NCBI RefSeq assembly: GCF_031755915.1
Contig: NC_083382.1
Span: 13,607,001-13,671,000, forward strand
Direction: 5' to 3'
DNA length: 64,000 nt
Source of the DNA: Ziziphus jujuba
Lineage: Eukaryota > Streptophyta > Magnoliopsida > Rosales > Rhamnaceae
Below the pieces are notes generated by a model that was given only the letters and a program-made list of their open reading frames with translations, searched no databases and had not been told where the DNA came from. The position numbers and the translations under genes were made by a program. Positions 28,100-39,800 of the stretch are shown here, one piece after another; position 1 is the first letter of the stretch, and each line of letters starts with the position of its first letter.

Positions 28100-29331
28100 T
28101 ATTGAACCTCAACACCATCAATACCATATGGCTGGCTTTGTTGAAACTTGTAGATAGATCCCATTTAGGATCTAGATTTAGATACATATTCAGTAGAACA
28201 GAAGTTCCAAACCAGAGAAAGAAACTTTGAAACAATACAAAAACCTGTTTCTTAATATCATATTAGTACAGTATTAATTGTTACTACAACCAAAAAAGTT
28301 CTGCATGTACCGTCTGAAGCCCTTCTCGCTCAAGCATCAATGCCGATTGAACGTGCAATTGAACTGCAGCATAGAACTGCTTCTCAGCAATAAGCTTCTC
28401 AATACGAGCCGGAACCTGAATGATAGTTTAAAGAGATAAGATTACAGATCTTCTGAATAATCAAAGACATAACTAGCAACGACTTCAGTCCAAATAACTA
28501 TACAGGTAATTGCAATGTAAACATTTCTAATAACTTTCACTCAAGTACAATAAATATTAAATTGGAACAGTAGGCAATGTAATTTCAAAGCTCTGGGTTT
28601 ATGCATAGACAAACAAACCTTAGCTATCCCCTCAATTTGATCTAACAGAGCGATTATATGACGCAATGTAACCGATCGATACCATAACTGATGAAGTTGT
28701 TTATTTCGAGCACTAAGACGCTTCTTTGCCTCAGCCAAATCAACTTTCAACCCAGTAACACTTTCTGCAGATTCGCTAAACAAACGCAAGATCTGGAAAA
28801 ATCAAAAAATAAATTTAAAAAAATAAAAATGTAGCATCAAATTCTTAGATTATTTATTTCCCAAAAAAGTAAATAAATAAATAAATAAAAAGAAACAATA
28901 AACCAAAAGAGTATTATGCTAATCATAGTAGATTTTGATTGGTACATTTGGAATACAACTATTCCATTTTCTTTTCCAGCAAATGTAGCACATATCTATA
29001 TATATATATATATATAACCACATAAACATTTCTAATGCTAGTGGTAACTACAACAATATAAATTTTTAAAAAAGAAAAAAAATCATTTTTTTTTTTTTTT
29101 TTTTTAGAAAACCTGGGAATAGTTTTGAATTGCTTTGTTGAATCCACTGTGATAAACATGGACAACTTCATCAACGACTTCCTCAACGACGTCGCTTTGC
29201 TCCTTCAAGAACTGCACTTCACCTTCACGATCTTTGGATGTGAGAATATGAACAACGTGAGGTAACGAATCGAAACGAGTAGTGGTCCAGCTCTCGTCGA
29301 TTTTCGCAATCTCTTCCTTCAGATACTGCAT
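12888..29331 (-). CDS. SEC8: Exocyst complex subunit SEC8 (EXOC4)
   Basis: Exocyst subunit that tethers secretory vesicles to the plasma membrane. There are 25 exons (minus strand, high to low): 29331-29113, 28792-28619, 28415-28311, 27809-27700, 27287-27114, 26373-26256, 26163-26057, 25172-24865, 24785-24622, 24463-24348, 22540-22470, 21460-21330, 21246-21197, 19910-19810, 19231-19119, 18925-18818, 17652-17455, 17208-17123, 15711-15525, 15417-15340, 14417-14316, 14173-14099, 13295-13200, 13116-13067, 12975-12888. The model gives 1042 residues, close to the plant SEC8 length. Conserved blocks read in order: RFDSLPHVVHILTSKDREG, KQLHQLWYRSVTLRHII, PPWLSNSTPDEF, ECQQLICEILRATPEAASAD, ERCRTSYMEAVLEKQSYM, LASFADEYRKLA, NLFGVQQICRN, and a C-terminus ending in VPGRE and DILSR. 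Six introns (10, 14, 15, 16, 18, 23) only work with GC donors. The N-terminus starts MQYLKEE and lacks the MGxFDGLP segment of Arabidopsis SEC8. Intron 16 carries a MITE-like insert. Confidence 0.93.
17806..18116. mobile_element. MITE-like repeat, copy A (SEC8 intron 16)
   Basis: About 310 bp beginning AGGGGTAACTACACA and ending AATGTAAAAATTAC. The ends read as short imperfect inverted repeats (GGGTAACTAC against GTAATTTTTAC). Internal blocks such as AAATTTGGCAAAATTAAC and the GTGAAGG to GGCAAAGTG region recur in the copies at 44928-45235 and 63189-63400. No coding capacity. Confidence 0.6.
20923..21160. repeat. 119-bp tandem duplication in SEC8 intron 13
   Basis: Units at 20923-21041 and about 21042-21160 are nearly identical. 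Both contain CACAGGT(T/C)AAGGATCAATAGG, a TGTTTGTATTTCAG stretch and CAAAGTAAAAATTGCAT. Only a handful of substitutions separate them, so the duplication is fairly recent. Confidence 0.92.
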
Positions 29332-29640
29332 CTTTTTCTCTCTGTCTTTTTTCAAAATTTTTAACAATTCAACTCATCATGGCCCTGAATTCGATTCGGT
29401 CGGCACGAACCGAATCAACAGCAAAAAAAAAAAAAAAATTGAAATCTTTGAAGTAAAAAACTATAAAAATGCAAAATCGATGACTGTGAGATGCAGAGAT
29501 TTGGGCAATGGACAAAAAAAAGAGATTGCGAGAGAGAGGAGAGAGATTGGATGAGGAGGAAACTGTTCGAGCACAGAGAGAAGAAAGAACAATAGAGCCT
29601 TGAACTAGCTTGAAACGCACCGTTTTTGTTGTTAAATAAA
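29332..29640 (-). promoter_or_regulatory. SEC8 leader with CT-rich patch and short uORF
   Basis: Upstream of the SEC8 ATG on the minus strand lie a CT-rich patch (about 29520-29580), typical of plant 5' UTRs, a poly-T tract, and a three-codon upstream frame (ATG ATG AGT TGA at 29380-29369). No in-frame ATG precedes 29331. The extent of the leader is inferred. Confidence 0.45.
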
Positions 29641-30045
29641 AACTTTGAAATTGAAACAGTCGAACAGTACAGAGACGTGTTTAATTATCGTGGATTTTTC
29701 TTTACCTTTTGAGATAAGTTATGTGACAGATATATGAATTATTCAAGTGAATTATAAAAATGTTTAATATTTCATTAGCAACAAAAATTTATGTTTCTAT
29801 ATTTTACAAGGGTTTTATTGATAAATGATGAGCGTTAATTGGTTAAATTGATTTAAAACTGTTTCAATTATTAGTAAATGGTTTCCATTTTAAGAAATTT
29901 GATTTTTTTTTTTTTTTGGGCAAAGGATTTGAGAATTGTAACTTTATATATATATATATATATATATTTAAATATATATCTAAATCCAATTCACTATTTC
30001 CTACAACAATATTTCAAATTTGAATTTTCATACTTTCAATATCCA

Positions 30046-30081
<36 letters not shown>

Positions 30082-31317
30082 AGAAAACCTTTGAAAAGCA
30101 CACGGTGTTTAAAAATTGAGTATTTAATTATGATTGAAGTTTCACAGTGTGTGGAATTTTTTGTTAGATTAATTAATGATTGGTCTAGTAATAATTATGT
30201 TTTGTTGAAAAGCTCATAAGATGCCTTTGTTGATTTATTTTGAAACAGTAAAACGTTTAATTTATTTTGGAACATTCTAGATACGGTTTTAAAGTAAAGT
30301 TAGAAAAATATTTAAAATCAGCGTCAAACTTTTGACAAAAACCAATTTGTGATTTAGTTTTTTAAAAATTAATTTGTTGAGATTTAGTTTTCCCCCTCTA
30401 ATATTCAGTTAAATAACAATGTTAGAACTTTAATATAATTAAATTAAATTTTATATTATATATGAAAGGTAAATTTATATTTTTAAAAAAAATTTTGTAA
30501 TTAATTTTAAATGAGAACAACTTTCCTATGTACCGTTTATAAATGTCAAAATCTAATTTTTAGATCCACACTTTATCATCTCTAATTAGCTATCCAAACA
30601 AATCCAAACAAAGATCACATTTCTAAAAGAATTATAATCCTACTAATTTTTACTATTTACCAAACATGCCTATATGCTTTTTAATTTTGAAAATTTGTAA
30701 CTTAGTCACCTAGCTCAATAAAACTCATCACAACTAAAATCAGAAAATCTTTGAGCTAAAAAAACACTAAAATCAGAAATCTTTTGAACGTGTTACGTGT
30801 TGGCCTGCAATACGTCTAAAAAAGGCCAAGCCAATTTTATATATTGTTTCCTGGTAAATAAGACAATTTTATATTTATTACTTCTATTATAATCGGACCA
30901 ATATCATAAAAAGATAAATCAGGCTCTATTCCCCTTCTTTTATTTTGCATTTAATCTATACAAGGGCATTCTTAAATTTAAAAAAATGAACAAATTTTTA
31001 TAACAAGGGTAATACAGTTAGTGAAATATTTCGATGAGCATTTATTTATTACAATTAAAATTTTTGTATAAACTATAATAAATTTTATGTTAGCCCAAGA
31101 AAAATAAAACAAAATAAAATAAAAGAATATATATTTTTTGTGTCCTGTGACTGTATGGAGAGAACAGCTTTGGCGTCAAGACCATTATCAGTAAACTAGA
31201 GTAAAGAAGCAAAAACAGATCGGTCCAGACCAACTAAATGTGAATAAATCAAAAGAAACAGTATTATAAGAACATATACTCTGTGAGCTAGATGATTGTA
31301 TGTTTCAGCAATCATTT
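29641..31317. other. Intergenic between SEC8 and RGGTB
   Basis: AT-rich with a TA run near 29945 and a long poly-A tract near 30048-30080. No protein-like frame is seen. It should include the SEC8 promoter on the left and the RGGTB 3' UTR on the right. Confidence 0.5.
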
Positions 31318-33835
31318 TCAGGATTCTTTTTTTGATTGTCTGCCGATGAAAATCCTGTTTACAACATCAACTGGCAAAGCATAAGCTGGATCTATGGCTT
31401 TCAATCCCGTATACTCCAGAAGTGAAAGTCCTATATCAACAAGAACAGCTTTAGATCATGTTAAGCGGGCACCAAATGACGACAATGATGCCAAATTCCG
31501 ATATGCAGGTATCGACAAAGATCAAAACAATGACTTCATTCTGTGCATTCACATCAATCCTAGCTATTCTGGACTTAGAATCCACTAAAGAGAAAAAGAA
31601 AAGGAGGATATTCTACTGCTAAATAATGAAAAGTGAAGTTTTGTACTTTGGCATGTTTTATTTTTGAAAACTATTGAGAGACTATGAATAGAATAAGAAT
31701 AAATAATGTTTATTAGATAAAAACCATAAGGCAAATTGAATATATTGTATTGATAAACTGACTGATTCTAGTAGCCCGGATGAACAAAGAGGGGTTATGA
31801 CTAACATAAAATTTGAGCTCAGAAACTTGAATGCAATGTTACTCATAATTATAAGAGTTTAGCACATGCAAGCTCTTAGTTCAAGAAAGTAGGGGGAAAA
31901 GGGCAGAATTACAGTAATTTCATACCAGCAACACCGAAGTATGTGTGATAGACGTCAACAGCATCATCTGGTCTGTCTGAAATTCCTCCATTATCCAAGT
32001 CCTGAAATTTTCCAATGTCCAAGAGTTCTCAATAGGATAATTTGAAAGATCAAGTAGCGCATTTGGCTTTAAAACGTTATCATATTCAAGACACTGAATT
32101 TAACCTGGCAGTCTAAGATGTACTTAACAAGCTTTTCCTTATTGATCCAATGTACTCTATCGATCATGATCAAACTAGAAAGAACCCACCAAGAATAGCA
32201 TACCTGACAAGATACAATAAAACCAATAAGACTCTAGAACAACAATATGGTTCAATCTCCCCCACCCCAAAAAAAAAAAAAAAAAAAAAAAAAATGAAAA
32301 GCAGCTCACATCAGGAAGTTTCTCTGGGCGGCCATTAAGACCTCCAGATTTAACTTGACGCTCGCATAACCACCACCCTAAAAGATCCTTGTCAATATGA
32401 TGCAAGGCTCCCGTAATAGCAAGAGCACCCACACAACAGAAAACTGCAGTCACAGTATAACAAGTGGAAGAATAGGAAAGTTTTAAGTCAGATTGATGTG
32501 CAAAACAAACCTACACCATTCAATGAAACGAAAACCTAGTTTACTATGGAAAACTCCAAAAGCAAAACATCATAGAAACTACATGGTACATGTATATCAT
32601 ACTTTGTCCTGCATGAGACTCTCCACCAGGCATGCATCCAAATCCACCATCCAGATTTTTGCAACTTACAATATAACTTACAGCATTCTCCACATTGATT
32701 TTATCCAAGCGATGTAGCAATGAGAGACAACATATAGCAATATAAGAGAATCTAAAAAGAAAAAACAAGATTTGGTTTGGTAAAACATATTCTAGATTAA
32801 TGAGACAGTTAAACAAAGCATGAGATGCAAAAATGAAAGCAAATTGAGAGAATGATACCGTGTATCAATTTCACCCCACATGTCCCCTGAAAATGATCCA
32901 TCTTCATTTTGCAGTCCAGCAACATCTGGCCTAAATGTTAAGTTACACAAGAAAAGGTACAGTTGCTGCTCCTCTGTAAGGTTTCTTTAAATTGTCAACT
33001 CTCTAATTGTCGTATAAAGAGCCAAAATGTGTCAAATTTCCATTTATATAACCACATTTGAGCTGCAAAAGTAGTGGTTTCCTGGAATGCATAACAATTA
33101 TTTGAACATATACTACTAAAAGCTTCATAACTAATCTAGTACTTTTGGAGACTAAAAACAATTTAGATATCAGCAAAATTTTGGTACCAAAATTCAAACA
33201 AACAGCAATGCCCAAGGATACAAGTTGACACCTTTTCAATGTCTAAAACATCAAGCTTGTCAAAAAGGGCCAAAACCTGCACGGCACTGAGGGTATACAG
33301 TACATGCGGGTCATGCCCAATATTACCACCAAAACCACCTGCATGGTAAATACATAAGATAAATAAAAGTTATGATAATCATTTTCGAGCTTTACAATCT
33401 TGATCATTGTTCAAACTCACACACAGAAAAGCTATATAAAACATAATACAAACATTAAATTTAACAAATTTTAAGATCAAAAAGTTAAAAAAAAAAGGAA
33501 AGAGAAAGGTAAGAATATATACGAACCTGAGTCATGTTGGCATTTGATGATCCAAGAAACAATCTGATCCACATCCACTGCATGAAGCTTCCCAAGTAGG
33601 TCAAGAGTAGTCAATCCCCAGTAAGCTCCATTCATTCTCAGATGCTCCATCACCACAGATTCAAATGAATCTTTCTTCTGCCATAACATAATAGCTAAGC
33701 CCTTTTTTCTTTTTTTCAATTATAGAAAATAAATATAAATTCGTCTATATTGTGTTGGAATGTTTAAAGTAAAAACCAAACCTTTTCCACCGATAAAATG
33801 TATTCAACATGCTTCTCAGCTGCTAGCTCCCCCAT
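31318..33835 (-). CDS. RGTB: Rab geranylgeranyl transferase (type II) beta subunit
   Basis: Catalytic beta subunit of Rab GGTase, which adds geranylgeranyl groups to C-terminal cysteines of Rab GTPases presented by REP. Nine coding exons: 33835-33782, 33677-33527, 33338-33222, 32925-32859, 32751-32603, 32443-32310, 32203-32105, 32001-31926, 31430-31318; 319 residues, normal for the family. The protein is an alpha-alpha barrel of prenyltransferase repeats, seen as [34 protein letters not shown] and [11 protein letters not shown]. The zinc ligands expected for the family are present as D224 and C226 (DVCYSWW) and H276 (HTYFG). The ATG is the first codon of its exon, directly after an acceptor (TTGACAG|ATG), which implies a spliced leader. 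The intron after VST has a U12-type donor and branch site. Confidence 0.94.
32926..33221 (-). other. Probable U12-type (minor spliceosome) intron in RGGTB
   Basis: The donor reads GTATCCTTGG, matching eight of nine bases of the U12 consensus (A/G)TATCCTTT. Near the acceptor (GGCCAG) lies ACTTAAC, close to the U12 branch motif TTCCTTAAC, with its likely branch adenosine about 12 bases from the acceptor AG. The reading frame (VST then YVAGLQ) demands exactly this junction. No other intron modelled in the window has such a donor. Confidence 0.75.
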
Positions 33836-34557
33836 CTGTCAATTACACTGCATCTCAATTCTAAATACCTTTAAACTAAAAATTAAATCTAAAAAACTAG
33901 AAAAACAAAATAGGAAAAAAATTAATGAACTAGAAAATAATCGAAATGGGTTCCACTAAATAAAACACGGTTAAACCAAGCTTGATTTCTATGTTTCTTG
34001 GACCTCCTTGGGTGGTTGGGACTATAATACTACGCGGTTTGGGCTTTCTATGGACAGTGAGATTGTGATTTCAAAGAACACAGTTTCTGATTCATCAAGT
34101 AAAATGGTTTTTTCAAGAGAGAAATCCTTAGCCCAAAAATTCGTTTATTATTACCCGTTACTCGTTTAAGCTAAGAAACCTAACGCGGAAAATATACAAT
34201 AAATGGGCGAAACTTAGTTGAATATTAGGAGAGAAAGAAAAAGTGAAACGCACATCCCCAAATATCTCCATGTGATCCGTAATTCACAACACAAGATAGT
34301 CGAAAAGTAAATGCTTTCGTTTCTTACTATTTTCCCAGTAACCAAACGGAAAGTGTATTTTTTTTTTTTTTTTAATTGTTGATTTTGTTTTTTGGGTCAA
34401 TACCAAACAGAAAGCTGGAGAAATAGAAGTTGATTGCTTTGCATTATAAAGATCCGAAATTGAAAGAACTTCTAAAGTGACAGTGGAAAGGTAAATGCTT
34501 TGTTTTCATACTATTTTCTCAGTAAACAAACAGAAAGTTGAAGAAATGAACTTTACC

Positions 34558-34640
34558 TATTCTCAGTGACTGCGAACTCCTCTGCCTGAGGAGAAATCAG
34601 GGCGATAAAATAAACGAATGTCAGAGGAGCTTTTTAGCTT
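34558..34640 (-). other. Probable RGGTB 5' UTR exon
   Basis: On the minus strand a less AT-rich block ends in GAGAATAG|GTAAAG, a good donor at 34557. Joined to the acceptor immediately before the ATG at 33835, it gives an untranslated first exon. The upstream limit is not defined by the sequence. Confidence 0.4.
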
Positions 34641-35428
34641 CCAGAGAAAGAAATATAATTAAAATTATTTTTTTCAGAAATATTCTCACATTGAAATTCT
34701 TTTATTTGTTTTGAATATTCTACATCCAAAATTGTCACTTCCTTTTTTCAAATACAATTAAAATTAATGAAAATAATATTATATATTTTTCTGTATTTTA
34801 ATTTTTCTATGATAAAAATAAAAATTACATACGAAATTTTTTTTTTAAAAATTATTATATATAAAAGTAATAATGCAGTAGAAATAAAATAAGACACCAA
34901 AACGTTTCTGTGGTTTCTAAAAATATAAAAATATATTTAAAGAAAAAATTAAGTAGGTTCAGTCTAAGAGCTTATGATTAAGTGAAGTTCAATGCCCATT
35001 ATCCCTTTATATTCAGAGTATAACTCTAAGGTTAGTGATAACTTTTTTTTTTTTGGTGGTTACTTTGTAATTGGCCTTTTTGGCTGGGCTTTTTTATTTA
35101 TTTTTTTTCCCTTTTTAATTTTTTAAATAATTTAGATGACTTTGAGCATAAAGAAAAACCCAAAAAAAAAAAAAAAAAAAAGATACAAACAATTAATATA
35201 TCTTTACAGTTTTTTTTTTTTAATTTAAATTTTTTGGTGAATAAAATACATCTTTATTAGTTGAGTATTCTGTAGTACATGATTATTTCCTGTAGAGCCA
35301 ACTACCATACAATTTTCTTTTTTCTTTGGGTAAACGGGCCACCTACTATACAAGTTACAACAGAAATGTATATACAGAATTATATAAAACAGCTGACTTA
35401 TTTACATATCAATATACATTCTAATCTC
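34641..35428. other. Intergenic between RGGTB and SWI2
   Basis: AT-rich, with several poly-A/T tracts (about 35043, 35162 and 35210). No coding sequence. It should hold the RGGTB promoter and SWI2 3' UTR. Confidence 0.5.
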
Positions 35429-36798
35429 TCAATCATTTGGTATTTTCTTTTTTCTCTTCTTGTACTCTCTAAGCACATTCTCTCTCTGTGAAGGAGTTGC
35501 AGAAATTAACCACTTGCTGAATTCAATCTCTCCCATTCCCATGAACTTAGCAAGGAGGCTAAACTGAGCTCTTTTCCGGCCATCGGATGAAGAAGAAGCA
35601 GCAGCATTGTTCTCTTGTTTGGTTATACCATCTGGTTTCTTTCTCCGAGCAGCATGAATGATGGACTGCCTCGGACTATCATGCTGAGGTATGCCCTCCT
35701 CTTCCAGCTTCCCTTGGATCCCAGGTCCTAGGTTCACTATGTCTTCATAGCGATGAGCATAAACAATACCTGAAAAAAGGAATCTTTAGACCATTCTCAA
35801 AGTCATAAAAACAAGCAAAAACACAGAAAGTTCTAAATGCAAAAATGACAAAAAAGAAAAAAGAAGTTACCTAGATCTTCAAGCACAGGGGTACTTGTTG
35901 AAGCTTTTTTGGAATCACTGGTTATTCTAATCTCAGACCCTGATGAAGATGCAGGGCCAAATTCTTTTGAAGGAATTAAACTGTTTCCAAGTTTGGTTAA
36001 TTCTTGTTTTTCACTATGATGAAGCCCATGTTCTTGTTGTTGCTTTTCATGTAAATCAATGATTTCGCTGGTAAAGAGTTTATCAGAAAGATCACGAAAT
36101 AAGTTACAAATTCCAAAAAGTTCACCTTGAAATTCCTTGCAATCCTGAAAAGAAGCCAACAGAGTTAAGTGTAAGAAATTTAATATTTGAATACCAACGG
36201 TGACATCCGGAAGCATACATAAAAAGCAAAAGAGATTGCTATTCATACCTGGACACCTTCAAAATATCGTTTTTCCATTTTCCCAGAAACAGCGATATTT
36301 GCAAGCTGCTGTTTGTACACTTGACGTGAATAAACAAGTTCCTCCAAGGAACCAGCTGCAAGAAGGCGGAAAACCACAACATGTCGCCTCTGCCCAAAAC
36401 GAAATGACCTGTCCTGTGCTTGTAAGTCTTGAGCAGGATTCCAGTTTGGATCAAATATCACCACACGATTTGCACTAACAAGATTCAGCCCAAGCCCTCC
36501 AGCTCGAGTTGATATAAGGAACACCTATAAAAAAATAAAAATGAATGTCATCTACCAATAAAAGTGCAAACTTTTCATTTTTTATGTCAAAGTTAACCTG
36601 TTTGCTTGGACTTGAGTTAAAGTCATCAACAAGAGACTGGCGCAGGTTGGTTGGTGTAGAACCATCAAGTCTTGAAAAACAATAGCCCTTACGTATAAGA
36701 AATTTTTCCAGTATGTCCAGCATCCTGAAAGAGTAATCCTAGTTCAGGAAAATATAGAAACAAGCACACCATAAAATGCCACATATGGGAAGAGACAC

Positions 36799-36829
<31 letters not shown>

Positions 36830-39800
36830 AGGGGAGAAAGGTAAGAAGTTACTACAAACAAACATCACGGGAAGACAACCTTCCCATACAGTCGAAAGAA
36901 ACAAGATTATCACATGGGAAGACACATTGATGCTCAAAATAATCAGCCACCAATGTGACCATATGTTCAATTTATGTCAGACATGGAAATTCAAGACTAA
37001 CAATTCAATGCAACTTTAAATTGTTTTTGTATCTAATGATTACATTCACTTTTACATCAACTGAATCAATAATTCAAACAGCTAATGCTTTCCCCACTCC
37101 CCTTAAGTCCCCTCCTAAGGTGTCGGCTGCCAACTATGATATTCATGCTGGAGCATTTTCTAAATTAATGAAACCATATTTTCCATCTATCTCTTAGTAG
37201 CTAGGATCCTCACTTTACTAAGATTAAATGTTCATGGAACAAACAAGGGTACTGAATCTTTCATTCTCTAACCAATAAAAAATGGAGGCAACTGTTCAGA
37301 ATTAATCTAACAATGAATGAAGTAACTCAGGCTGCCTTCTATCCTTCTCTCTTCTAACAAAGATCGGCAAAGTATATTATAATCAATTTTTCTATATATT
37401 TTCTTGAAATGTTCCTGATGGGATAACAAGGCAATTGAAGTAATCTTGAGTCAATACATCTATGCCTATGATTCATTAATCAAAGCAATTAATGAGCTCC
37501 ATATATAAAGGCCCATTCAAAATTCAAACAATTCATAGTTAATATAACTGTCACATCAAAAAAGAATTTTTATTTTTTTTTATTTTAAGAAGGTGAAAAT
37601 TGAATAGCTTAAAATACTCACAATCTGTAACCCAGACAATGCAACAATTTTTGGAAACCAATATTCAGAGGGGAAAAAGAAAAAGTAACTACAAATGCAT
37701 GAGCATTAAAGGGGTCACATATCACCTGACAGAGTAACTGAACAAAAGAACTTTGTCACCTTGTAAAATCCAAGAGCACAATAACTTTTCTAAAGCTCGC
37801 ATTTTGCCACAATGTTTGACATCACTGAGACCCATAAAACTCTCGTTCTGCATATTCCCCCCCACCATATCAATATCTGATCCAAACACAGAAGAAGCAA
37901 ACTCTGCATCTTTCTTTTGCTTCTCTGGATCATCCTTAGGATTAGGCTTGATAAGCTCCAGATGATTGCTTACCTGCAATGCATCCAAAATGTAAAATGC
38001 TTACATACCATTAAAAAATTACAGGAAGTGATCAGATCAGATAGAGTAGATTATCCAAATTCATCAGAAAAAGAAATTATATAGTTCAAAGTAAATTATG
38101 TCTATATGTCATGCAACAATTCACTGCCTCACTCAAGCATTGTTTCAAATGTATCAAGCTTATATTCAGTAGCTGGAGATAGTTGCCATGCTCAAGAAAT
38201 TCATGAACGTCAAAACTCCTTGATGCATGAGCCAATAAATAGCTGCATGCTCAGCTAGGCACTCAAGAGGAGCATGCTACATGCTTTAGGTTTATTTTGT
38301 CAGGAAGTTACTCCGCTTACAAGACAAAACATATGAGGTTTTTTATCATAGCAAACAACAAAAAGAAAATGTAAAATGCAAGAAATTTCAAATAATATTT
38401 TTTAGCTTTGATTAATACTAAACTTATTTATCCATAACACAAACCTGAAGACAAAAGCTTTAATGTCTTTTGAACAACTGAAAATCAATCACAATTTCAC
38501 TAAATGTTATGATTCCTCTAAAATCTACTCCAGTACCAAAGGGTTGACAGAAAGTGCAAAATCAATCATAATTTCACTAAATGATCATGAGTTTAATAAT
38601 AATTCCTCTAAAATCTATATGGTGATGTTTTCCAGTTCTGAAGAATCAAGAGAAAGTGCAAAAGCATGTTGGAATTTCATCTGTGTTTTCATATTCTGAC
38701 TTATATATATATATATAATTTATGTCACCAAATGGTATGTTGTTCTATAAAATTCAAAAATCCAATGATCCTCACCTAAGGTTGAGAAAAAAAAAAAAAA
38801 AAAGGGTTTCTTCTACTTCTTCCCTTTAACTATACAGGTAGGCTCTCAAGTTCAATAACAATTTTCAATTGAGTTGCTATACTTGTAAATTAGATTCAAT
38901 CAAGCATAAACAATTAAATAGTTAATAAAATTGACAGAAAAACAATATCCAACAGTAATAAGTGTTTTGAAGATAAATATAATCATTGATTTAAGTTCAT
39001 ACCTGTTGGAGCTTGACAAGGCAAGGAAGGACAAGGCAATAGGGGCATGAATCACAACCATCAGGGTTATCCCTGTGAAGATAGGGCCAAATACTACCAT
39101 TTGGTACAATCCTTTTGCAACATTCAGCTTGAGTAAGGGGGCTTCCACAGCTACATGGAAGGTCCTTATTTATTAGGCACTGGATGTCTGGTAGCTGTAA
39201 CATTCTCCTGTACACACGCCTTTGCAATTCACTCATAGTACAAAATACCACATTATCTTCCTTTCCCATCATAAGATGCCCAATTGTCTCCTCCTTTGTC
39301 CTTCTCAACAAATACTTATGAAGAACAACAACTAGGTGCTGTTTTCTCTTATCAGCAACCTTGACAAATCTTTCTGGAGCACTTGACCTCTGACCATGTT
39401 TGAGTGGTTCATCATAAAACTCCCGAAAGTGTTCACGAGTTCCCAAAGATCCAGGTGCAACCCAGTCAAAGAGATTAAACAATTCCATAATTTTGTTCTG
39501 CATTATGGTTCCTGTAAGACCATAGCGTTTTAAAGTTTTAATTTCCAGGCATGCCCTATAGAGTTTTGATTTTTCATTCTTAAGGCGATGTGCTTCATCA
39601 ACAATCACAGTTTCCCATTTGACCTCTGACAAAATGCTTCCATGGATTCTATATGTATCAAAGCTGGTAATAAGTATCTCAACTCCATGTGCTTCCAGTT
39701 TATCAAATATCAGGTCCCTGTTTGCACCATGGTATACAGAAACGCTAAAATTAGACCACTTAGAGAATTCACTCTCCCAATTGTGGATGACTGAAGTGGG

